DNA of 10,646 nucleotides from JADZAA01 sp039810485. Its GTDB lineage: Bacteria > Bacteroidota > Ignavibacteria > Kapaibacteriales > UBA961. The stretch covers positions 1-10,646 of the forward strand of contig JBDHXA010000092.1 of the NCBI GenBank assembly GCA_039810485.1, given 5' to 3'. Under the pieces are notes generated by a model. The model worked only from the letters and a program-made list of their open reading frames with translations, was not told where the DNA came from and searched no databases. This document shows, one piece after another, positions 1-5,472 of the stretch. How positions within the stretch are numbered: position 1 is the stretch's first letter; every line of letters starts with the position of its first letter. A program made the translations under genes and the position numbers.

Positions 1-91
1 TAATTACCGCTATATCTTGATCTGTATATACTTACTCATTATATATAGAATACTGTAGCAATCCGTAAATATTTTTTGTTTTCTATAACCA

Positions 92-203
92 TGAGCACAC
101 TCCGAAAAGTCGGGTAATATTTCAAATCAAGGGAAACATGGTAAAAAGTACAGGTTTTACTCGTTTTTAAGTGAAAAACAAGTAAAAAACGACTTTTAAG
201 CTC
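92..203 (+). mobile_element. Left half of a MITE-like element, interrupted by IS30
   Basis: This stretch starts with TGAGCACACTCCGAAAAG, one base different from the terminal repeat of the intact copy at 2936-3128. It then follows the reverse complement of that copy closely (TCGGgTAATATTTCAAATCAA, the AAAAAGTACAG block, the TTTTACTC block, and CGACTTTT-AGCTC) up to 203, where the IS30 end begins. The second half of the same element resumes at about 1056. The two halves together give about 190 bp, against 193 bp for the intact copy. It codes for nothing. No target duplication is visible outside this copy (ACCA on the left, TTTA on the right), which fits an old, decayed insertion. Confidence 0.85.
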
Positions 204-236
204 GCAGGTTCAACAGTGAAGTTCAACGGATAAAAT
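204..236 (+). repeat. IS30 left terminal inverted repeat
   Basis: The end begins GCAGGTTCAACAGTGAAG and continues to AAAAT at 236. Compared with the reverse complement of 1022-1054, 30 of 33 bases match. The differences are at 208, 223 and 232. Confidence 0.88.
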
Positions 237-306
237 AAATAAAGCGTTGGTTTAAGTGTCATAGTACAACAACCCAGCGACGAGTTTATCACAAACGGAG
301 CACAAT

Positions 307-1008
307 ATGCCCAGCGGCTATAAACGCCTAAACCAAGAGTAAAGATACGAAATAGAAATTATGCATAGAAATAAAGTTTCATTGCGGAGCATTGTAGCAA
401 ATCTTGGGGTTTCTCCATCAACTCTCAGCCATGAATTGCGCCGCAATAAAGGCGAAAGAGGATACTTGCATAAGCAAGTACAATCGAAATATCAAGAGCG
501 CAACCGCCGCCAAGACAAAGCCCTCAAATTCAAAGGCGAGCTGCTCTCTATTGTAGAGGATTAGCTATGTTTCGACTTGAGTCCGAAGTAGATTTCATAC
601 GATCTTTTGCGCATTGGCATAAGCGTCAGCCATGAGCGTATTTATCAACATATTTGGTCGGACAAGAAAGCATCAGGCACATTGCGCCAGCATCTTCGCA
701 ATTCGCGCAAGAAATACCGGAAGCCAAGCCATGTCAAAGAGTTTAGCAATCATGAAACCATATCGAAATCATTATCAACCGAAACATATTTTTGCCATCC
801 ATATCACTCATAGGAGCGCGGAACAAACGAGAATACATAATGACTAATCAGACAGTATTCCCCTAATAAAAAGCAAGAGCTTCTATCAGTAGAAGATGAT
901 GATATTACAGAGGCAATGAGACGACTAAACAACCGTCTAAGGAAAATAGTCGGATTGGAAATTACGATCCAAGTGTTTACAGAGAACGACAATAATGTTG
1001 CACTTTAG
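307..1008 (+). pseudogene. IS30-family transposase, decayed and internally deleted
   Basis: One reading frame runs from ATG 307 (preceded by GGAG at 297-300) to TAG 1006-1008 and matches an IS30 transposase along its length. In order it shows: an N-terminal YKRLNQE-*-RYEIE; the helix-turn-helix SIVANLGVSPSTLSHELRRN; DLSPK-*-IS; GISVSHERIYQHIW; the DKKASGTLRQHL and KKYRKPS region; YFCHPYHS-*-ERGTNENT; LIRQYSPNKKQ; and the C-terminal LNNRLRK ... NNVAL. In-frame stops are at 340 (Q expected), 562, 589 (Q expected), 811 (W expected), 838 and 841. No frameshift is needed. Between KKYRKPSHV and KEFSNHE roughly 75 residues are missing (my estimate from the family). This removes the first catalytic Asp and the Asp of the usual DNG motif, while the catalytic Glu of ERG-NEN remains. 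The gene is certainly non-functional. Confidence 0.92.
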
Positions 1009-1052
1009 TGTTGAATTCACCATTTCATCCGTTGCACTTCACTGTTGAATCT
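997..1052 (+). repeat. Tandem copies of the IS30 terminal motif
   Basis: GTTGCACTTTAGTGTTGAATTC (997-1018) and GTTGCACTTCACTGTTGAATCT (1031-1052) are direct repeats 34 bp apart, matching at 18 of 22 bases. The outer copy is part of the terminal inverted repeat. The inner copy contains the last codons and stop of the transposase frame. Paired sites like this at one end could be transposase-binding sites, but that is an inference. Confidence 0.7.
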
Positions 1053-1054
1053 GC
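1022..1054 (-). repeat. IS30 right terminal inverted repeat
   Basis: On the minus strand it begins GCAGATTCAACAGTGAAG and pairs with 204-236 at 30 of 33 positions. The transposase stop codon lies 14 bp before it. Confidence 0.88.
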
Positions 1055-1055
1055 G

Positions 1056-1137
1056 GCTCTTGAAAGATAAGTTTTTTTGAAAAATAGCGAATCTTTTGTC
1101 TGCAATTTTTATGAAATATCTTTTCGGAGTGGGCTCA
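1056..1137 (+). mobile_element. Right half of the interrupted MITE-like element
   Basis: GCTCTTGAAAGATAAG, then the AGCGAATCTTT-GTCT-CA block, a TTTTTATgAAATA block and the end CTTTTCGGAGTGGGCTCA (1120-1137). These match the reverse complement of the other half of the copy at 2936-3128. With 92-203 it forms one element split by IS30. Its terminal base is 5 bp from the stop codon of the minus-strand rfbC gene, so any transcript leaving rfbC runs straight into it. Confidence 0.85.
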
Positions 1138-1142
1138 TTTAT

Positions 1143-1715
1143 TTATTCTTGAAGTCGCAATGATTGTGATTCAGGTTTTACAAGCCATTCCGAAAGTAAT
1201 TGCGCATTGTTATCTTTTTCGGAGAGAATTGGCTGTGTAACTTCCCAATGTATGTTCAAGGCAGGATCATTCCAGAGTATTCCTGATTCACCGGCATAAT
1301 TATAAGTTGCTGTGCATAAATATTCTATCTCTGTCCATTCAGATAATGCTGCAAAACCATTGGCAAATCCGGGTGGAATCCAAATTATTCGCCTATCATC
1401 AGACGAAGCATGCAAATTGCAGTGTTTTCCAAGAGTGGGCGAGTCATGGCGAATATCAACTTCGACAATTTGCGCTGCGCCTTTTACTACGCGTAATAAT
1501 TTTCCCATTGGAGCATCCCATTGGAAGTGAAGTCCTCTAATTGTATTACGATACGAACCGGAATGATTGATTTGGCGAAATTCTGAGGGTAATCCTAATG
1601 ATGAGAATATCTCGGAATGAAACGTCTCCATAAAAAAACCGCGATTGTCGCTATAAACATCAGGAACAATGGTTATTATCCCATGCAGATATTCAGCTTC
1701 TTTCTTAAATGCCAT
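1143..1715 (-). CDS. rfbC: dTDP-4-dehydrorhamnose 3,5-epimerase (RmlC/RfbC)
   Basis: This cytoplasmic enzyme epimerises C3 and C5 of dTDP-4-keto-6-deoxyglucose, the third step of dTDP-L-rhamnose synthesis for surface polysaccharide. The 190-residue product has the length of the family (PF00908, RmlC-type cupin). Visible motifs are DNRGFFMETFH (23-33), RNTIRGLHFQ (56-65), VDIRHDSPTLGK (86-97), WIPPGFANGF (112-121) and SGILWNDPALNIHW (144-157). Candidate catalytic residues are His63, Lys72, Tyr132 and Asp168. Asn119 stands where most relatives have His (PPGFAHGF). The start ATG has no clear Shine-Dalgarno sequence. A TATAAT hexamer lies on the minus strand at 1731-1736, which would give a very short leader; no good -35 box goes with it. 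No rfbA, rfbB or rfbD is present in the window, so the rest of the pathway must lie elsewhere. A related 3- or 5-epimerase of another deoxysugar pathway cannot be excluded. Confidence 0.93.
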   Translation of the reverse strand: MAFKKEAEYLHGIITIVPDVYSDNRGFFMETFHSEIFSSLGLPSEFRQINHSGSYRNTIRGLHFQWDAPMGKLLRVVKGAAQIVEVDIRHDSPTLGKHCNLHASSDDRRIIWIPPGFANGFAALSEWTEIEYLCTATYNYAGESGILWNDPALNIHWEVTQPILSEKDNNAQLLSEWLVKPESQSLRLQE

Positions 1716-2103
1716 CTATACTTAAATTATATTATACTTACAACAAAAATACGATTTTGACGCCGCCAATTACAAAGTTAAATAACTTTGACCGGCAGAT
1801 TTCAAGTATTTTTCTACTTGTATTAAGATAAAATTCGTTGTATGACGATATGCTGTATTTCATGAATAATGTCTATATTGTTTCGCAAAAAACATCAATA
1901 TATGCCGCTCTTAAATCTAAGTTTGCACTTGATTATAGAAAACAGAATGTTAATTACGAATCGTTTTTCTTTGACTTCACATTTTACTTTTACGAGCAAA
2001 ATCATTTACAATTTCTCAAAATGCGTATGTCTGAACAATCCGAATCTATGCCTTTTCATTTTTCACAATTGAAAAATTAGATTGTTTTATAGGTTGTTAA
2101 CTA
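1716..2103. other. Divergent spacer between rfbC and ccmB
   Basis: This 388-bp, very AT-rich spacer must hold the promoters of both rfbC (leftward) and ccmB (rightward). The only hexamer that stands out is TATAAT on the minus strand at 1731-1736. Two overlapping open frames (1838-2080 and 1869-2072) lie in it, but neither has a ribosome-binding site or a recognisable product, and I do not call them genes. Confidence 0.5.
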
Positions 2104-2802
2104 ATGAAAACAATTTCAATTAGAGATATTGCACAGAAGATATTGCCGGCTGTTGCTGTAGCTGCAAAGGACTTGCGCTCAGAGATTCGCACTCGATACG
2201 CCATCGCAGCTTTATTATTATTTGTTATTGCTGCAGTTTCAATGATAGTGTTTAGCGCGGCTGGCGAAAAATTAACTCCGGAGCTAGCCGCCGGCATATT
2301 ATGGGTGATTATGTTTTTTGGCTCAATGAGTGGTCTTTCGCGCAGCTTTGTTGCAGAGGAAGAACGCGGCACTTCATTGTTGCTAGCAATTTCGGCGTCA
2401 TACGAGTCAATTTATATAGGCAAACTGTTTGTTACAGTTATTTTATCCTTTGCAATAAACATCACCGCATCAGGACTATTCCTGACTTTTAGCGATGATA
2501 TTTCTATAAAAAACACGTCATTATTTTTTTTAATCCTATTATTTGGAAGCATTTCTATTTCAGCAAGCGTAACTATTTTATCGGCTATTATTGCAAAAAC
2601 CGGAGCGCGTGCAGCTCTCTTGCCGGCGCTTTCATTTCCAGTATTGCTGCCCGTCATGTTAGCAGGCATACACTCAACAGTTATATGCTTTTCGAGCGTT
2701 GAATATAAGGATGCTTTACCTGACTTACAGATGATGGCGGGATATTCAGGAGTAGTAATTTCAATTTCTTATTTGCTGTTTGGATTTATATGGCGAGAAT
2801 GA
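2104..2802 (+). CDS. ccmB: Heme exporter / cytochrome c maturation protein CcmB
   Basis: CcmB is the membrane subunit that works with the ATPase CcmA and with CcmC in System I cytochrome c maturation, in the inner membrane, leading to heme loading of CcmE. The 232-residue product (PF03379) has the family's hallmark cytoplasmic and loop motifs: KDLRSEIRTRYA (22-33), SGLSRSFVAEEERGT (76-90), IIAKTGARAALLPALSFPVL (162-181). It has six hydrophobic segments at about 33-53, 62-78, 106-128, 140-163, 170-190 and 211-230, the usual topology, and normal length. The start follows TAGGTTGTTAACTA, a weak ribosome-binding site at best. It stands alone: ccmA and ccmC are not next to it, and the downstream 400 bp hold a MITE. 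The family call is firm; that it works in System I depends on finding the other ccm genes in the genome. Confidence 0.92.
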   Translation: MKTISIRDIAQKILPAVAVAAKDLRSEIRTRYAIAALLLFVIAAVSMIVFSAAGEKLTPELAAGILWVIMFFGSMSGLSRSFVAEEERGTSLLLAISASYESIYIGKLFVTVILSFAINITASGLFLTFSDDISIKNTSLFFLILLFGSISISASVTILSAIIAKTGARAALLPALSFPVLLPVMLAGIHSTVICFSSVEYKDALPDLQMMAGYSGVVISISYLLFGFIWRE

Positions 2803-2935
2803 TTTGAAAAATAATATCAAGATAGATAAGCGCAAATGCCACTACAAATAATTAATAACAAGTTGTTTGCAAATCTTATTCACTTATTCGCAGGATGATT
2901 TTACAACGTTCAAAGTATATGTAAATATCTATAGA
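2803..2935. other. Spacer between ccmB and the intact MITE
   Basis: These 133 AT-rich bases show no open frame, terminator hairpin or promoter that I can support. Together with the MITE (2936-3128) and the leader 3129-3204, they make up the 402-bp non-coding stretch between ccmB and the hydrolase gene. The leader contains two TATAAT hexamers, at 3165-3170 and 3181-3186; the second has a weak TTCAAT 17 bp upstream and could serve the hydrolase. Confidence 0.5.
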
Positions 2936-3128
2936 TGAGCCCACTCCGAAAAGGTATTTTATAAAAACTGTAGACGAAAGATTCGCTTTTTTTCATAAAA
3001 ACATATCTTCTAAGAGCTAAAAAAGTCGCTTTTTTGCCGTTTTTCTCTTATATAATGAGTAAAAACTGTACTTTTTCACTATGCTTTCTTTGATTTGAAA
3101 TATTAACCGACTTTTCGGAGTGGGCTCA
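2936..3128 (-). mobile_element. Intact MITE-like element, 193 bp
   Basis: The perfect 18-bp terminal inverted repeats are TGAGCCCACTCCGAAAAG at 2936-2953 and its complement at 3111-3128. They enclose 157 bp with no coding capacity. TAGA flanks both sides (2932-2935 and 3129-3132) and is a likely 4-bp target duplication. Removing the element and one TAGA restores the 12-bp palindrome TATCTATAGATA. The element is placed on the minus strand because that reads in the same direction as the split copy at 92-1137. Only one end has the small subterminal palindrome CCGACTTTTCGG (3108-3119). The parent transposon family is not identifiable from the ends alone. Confidence 0.88.
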
Positions 3129-3204
3129 TAGATAGAATAAATAGTATGCTGAAATGCTTCAATTTATAATCTTCACATTTTATAATTAACCAAATATTAT
3201 CGCT

Positions 3205-3876
3205 ATGACAGTTTCAGATTTGATATGTTATGAACTGACGCCTAATACACGACTTTTTGCTGCAGAAACAGGACCAGCATTGACTTATGGCTATTGTTTG
3301 ACTGACGAATTATCTCACACCGCAATTCTGATAGATGCCCCGCAATTTGTCGATAAAATTTACGAAAACCTTTGCGAACGACACGGTTATAAAGTTAGCG
3401 CAATTTTACTTACACATACTCATTGGGATCACACTTTTTCTGCCACTGCCTTGAAGCGCATTTTTCATGCTCCAATCTATGTTCATGCTGCTGACAACTA
3501 TCGGCTGGCAGATCCAAATGGCAACACAGTTTGGCCGCTACCGTTTGATTTAGAGCCGTCAGAAGCTGATTTTTTTCTCGAAAATAAAAGCATCCTGACT
3601 TTTGGATCGCACAATTTAGAGACGCGCCATACGCCGGGGCATACCGAAGGAGGAGTTTGCTTTGTAGAACATTCGCTGGGCATTGTTTTCAGCGGAGACA
3701 CTCTTTTTGCAAGCAGCATAGGTCGCACTGATTTGCCGGGTGGGAATTTGGATCAATTGCTTGACTCTATCAAAAGAGAATTAATGACACTACCTGACGA
3801 TATGCAAGTATTTGCAGGGCATGGCGATCCAACTGTCATCGGAGCAGAACGCCTCGGCAACCCTTTTTTGCGATAA
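3205..3876 (+). CDS. MBL-fold metallohydrolase, glyoxalase II-like (GloC/YcbL type)
   Basis: This is a probable cytoplasmic zinc hydrolase of the metallo-beta-lactamase fold (PF00753), related to hydroxyacylglutathione hydrolases that cleave thioesters such as S-lactoyl conjugates. In 223 residues the metal ligands are all visible: THTHWDH (70-76; His71, His73, Asp75, His76), HTPGHTEGG (142-150; His146), FSGDTLF (162-168; Asp165) and FAGHGDP (203-209; His206). The SIGRTDLPGG segment (171-180) and the compact length, without the C-terminal helical domain of classical glyoxalase II, point to the short GloC/YcbL type. The substrate thiol is unknown; lineages without glutathione may use another thiol. 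There is no signal peptide and no Shine-Dalgarno sequence before ATG 3205. It ends 21 bp from the convergent DUF1501 gene. Other members of the fold, such as persulfide dioxygenases, are less likely but not excluded. Confidence 0.88.
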   Translation: MTVSDLICYELTPNTRLFAAETGPALTYGYCLTDELSHTAILIDAPQFVDKIYENLCERHGYKVSAILLTHTHWDHTFSATALKRIFHAPIYVHAADNYRLADPNGNTVWPLPFDLEPSEADFFLENKSILTFGSHNLETRHTPGHTEGGVCFVEHSLGIVFSGDTLFASSIGRTDLPGGNLDQLLDSIKRELMTLPDDMQVFAGHGDPTVIGAERLGNPFLR

Positions 3877-3897
3877 CATCCTTTTTGCTCTATAATT

Positions 3898-5439
3898 TCA
3901 GCGCATAACCGTCATAGATTTTGCAATATGCAACTGTCCGTTGCGAAGCTCATAAATATACGATCCTGATGGCAGATTGCGTGTGTCTATGCGTAAAGCT
4001 GTCTGTCCAGATAAAATTTGTTCGCGCAGTAACATACGGCCTTCTACTGTGGAGAGAGTTAATATAGCGTTGTTATTCGGACCTATGCCTTCAAAAGGTA
4101 TTACCGTTTCAGCAACAGCCGGATTTGGATAGTTTTGTCCGAGATACATTCCTCCTGAATCTCCAAAGTCATCAGATACAGACGTGAAATTTTGAAATAT
4201 AGGAAGTTGCAGAAATTTTCTTGGAAGCGCACCCGGCGATATATCGGTTTCTGAAGCTCCGAACCACTGGCTTAATACCGATGCATAGATTTGACGAAAA
4301 TCATATTCCATTTTCAAATTGCCAGCGCTGTCGAGATCGGTAAGATTAGGATCGTGACCAAAGAAACCGCCGTTCACATTGGTGCCCATAATAAAATGCG
4401 GTGCTGCCGACCCATGATCAGTTCCTACGCCATTGGAAGAAACACGCCTTCCAAACTCGCTGATTGTCATTAATGAAATTCGTTTGTCAAGTCCAAACGC
4501 CTCGATATCACGCTGGAAGGCATACAACGCATCAGCAAATTGCTTATGCAAATTTGCCTGAGTTACAAGCTGATTTGTGTGTGTGTCATAGTTTCCTACA
4601 TTCACAATAAACATTTGAGTTGAAAGACCGCCAGCGATCGTTCTTACTATAGAAGCCAACGCTGTTGCAAGCTGATTTTCTGTTGGATAGGCGATTTTGT
4701 TGTTTGGCTGTTTTGTGGCAGCAGCAATAATTGAATTGGAAAAAATATTGGTTTGACGTGCAATTTCACGCACATAACGCTCTTCGTCGCCTTCTTTGTT
4801 GTTGGCGACAGGGTCTGAGTCGGGCTGCCCTGGAACATAGCTCAAATCAGTAACCGCTATGCCCATATTATTCTTATCGCCAATCAACGTTGTGCTTAGA
4901 TAAGTGCCAAGCTCAATGGCAAATGGATCTGCCGGCAAAGTATTAGGATAATCAGGATGAATTTTTTCAAGATACTTAGCATACCAACCCGCCTGCGAAT
5001 AGACATCTGCATCTGTGGCAGTAAGCCATATATCGGTTGAGCGAAAATGCGACAAATTTTGATTCGGATAAGCTATATTTTGAATTATTGCTAACTTCTT
5101 TTCTTGAAATAAAGGAAGCAAAGGCGCAAGCGAAGGATGCAAGCCCATTGTAATAGAACCGGGCAGTTTTACAGCGTCGCTTTCTGCAATTGAAATATTG
5201 CCGGTTGATCGCGCTGCGTAATAAGCCGGAATACCATAGGGAACTACGGTATTTAATCCGTCATTGCCTCCGGCAAGCCGTATGATTATCAGCACTCTAT
5301 CGTCAGTTGAACCAAGCGCTCCTGTAAATGGCGAACCCGCAGGCGGCTGTGCAAAAGCGCGAACACGAGGGAAACCCATCGCAAGAGGCAGAACTATGCC
5401 GGTAGCGGCAAGTTTTTGTATGAAAGACCTGCGTTTCAT
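3898..5439 (-). CDS. DUF1501 protein with Tat signal and T9SS sorting domain
   Basis: This is an exported protein of unknown function (DUF1501, PF07394, in the alkaline phosphatase/sulfatase-like superfamily). Residues 1-30 form a twin-arginine signal: KRRSFIQKL, a hydrophobic stretch, and a likely cut after AFA (30). The DUF1501 body follows, with RLAGGNDGLNT (54-64), QNLSHFRSTDIW (127-138), YDTHTNQ (284-290) and SEFGRRVSSNGVGTDHGSAA (327-346). Residues 435-513 are a T9SS C-terminal sorting domain of the TIGR04183 type: QNYPNP (435-440), EGR (466-468), LPSGSYIYEL (489-498) and a basic end. So the mature protein should cross the inner membrane folded by Tat and the outer membrane by T9SS, ending on the surface or released. 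A good Shine-Dalgarno sequence, AAGGAA, sits 7-8 bases before ATG. It is the last gene of the operon, 33 bp after DUF1800. Confidence 0.93.
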   Translation of the reverse strand: MKRRSFIQKLAATGIVLPLAMGFPRVRAFAQPPAGSPFTGALGSTDDRVLIIIRLAGGNDGLNTVVPYGIPAYYAARSTGNISIAESDAVKLPGSITMGLHPSLAPLLPLFQEKKLAIIQNIAYPNQNLSHFRSTDIWLTATDADVYSQAGWYAKYLEKIHPDYPNTLPADPFAIELGTYLSTTLIGDKNNMGIAVTDLSYVPGQPDSDPVANNKEGDEERYVREIARQTNIFSNSIIAAATKQPNNKIAYPTENQLATALASIVRTIAGGLSTQMFIVNVGNYDTHTNQLVTQANLHKQFADALYAFQRDIEAFGLDKRISLMTISEFGRRVSSNGVGTDHGSAAPHFIMGTNVNGGFFGHDPNLTDLDSAGNLKMEYDFRQIYASVLSQWFGASETDISPGALPRKFLQLPIFQNFTSVSDDFGDSGGMYLGQNYPNPAVAETVIPFEGIGPNNNAILTLSTVEGRMLLREQILSGQTALRIDTRNLPSGSYIYELRNGQLHIAKSMTVMR

Positions 5440-5444
5440 AATAT

Positions 5445-5451
5445 TTTCCTT
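5445..5451 (-). promoter_or_regulatory. Ribosome-binding site of the DUF1501 gene
   Basis: On the minus strand AAGGAAA lies just upstream of ATG at 5439. It is the clearest Shine-Dalgarno sequence in the window, where most genes have none, and it supports the chosen start. Confidence 0.6.
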
Positions 5452-5472
5452 TTTAAATTATGTATGTTTCCG

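Larger units (their letters stand above)
204..1055 (+). mobile_element. Degenerate IS30-family insertion sequence inside the MITE
   Basis: The element is about 851 bp and is bounded by inverted ends at 204-236 and 1022-1054. It carries a decayed IS30-type transposase gene (307-1008). It is short for the family (usually about 1.0-1.25 kb), because part of the transposase catalytic core has been deleted. GCTC occurs at 200-203 and again at 1056-1059, whereas the intact MITE has the corresponding AGCTC only once, so GCTC is likely the target duplication. The exact right boundary is uncertain by one base (G1055). Orientation is that of the transposase. It cannot make its own transposase, but its ends look well preserved and might still be used by an active relative elsewhere in the genome. 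Confidence 0.85.

Noticed and set aside
1..91. Possible gene end or small RNA at the left edge
   Set aside because: No open frame with a recognisable end on either strand and no stable hairpin; only AT-rich spacer is visible.
632..847. Second plus-strand open frame in the IS30 region
   Set aside because: The IS30 signature lies in the frame of 307-1008 (HERIYQHIW, DKKASGTL); this alternative frame has no transposase motif.
804..992. Minus-strand frame across the IS30 remnant
   Set aside because: The plus strand of the same region reads as the IS30 transposase C terminus (ERGTNENT ... LNNRLRK), so the minus frame is a shadow.
1838..2080. Open frame of 80 codons (and an overlapping one at 1869-2072) in the rfbC-ccmB spacer
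   Set aside because: The composition is AT-driven (rich in Phe, Tyr, Asn), there is no ribosome-binding site and no family resemblance, and two frames are open together, as expected for stop-poor spacer DNA.
3877..3897. Possible terminator between the convergent MBL hydrolase and DUF1501 genes
   Set aside because: Only 21 bp with no inverted repeat; a short T-run alone is not enough.
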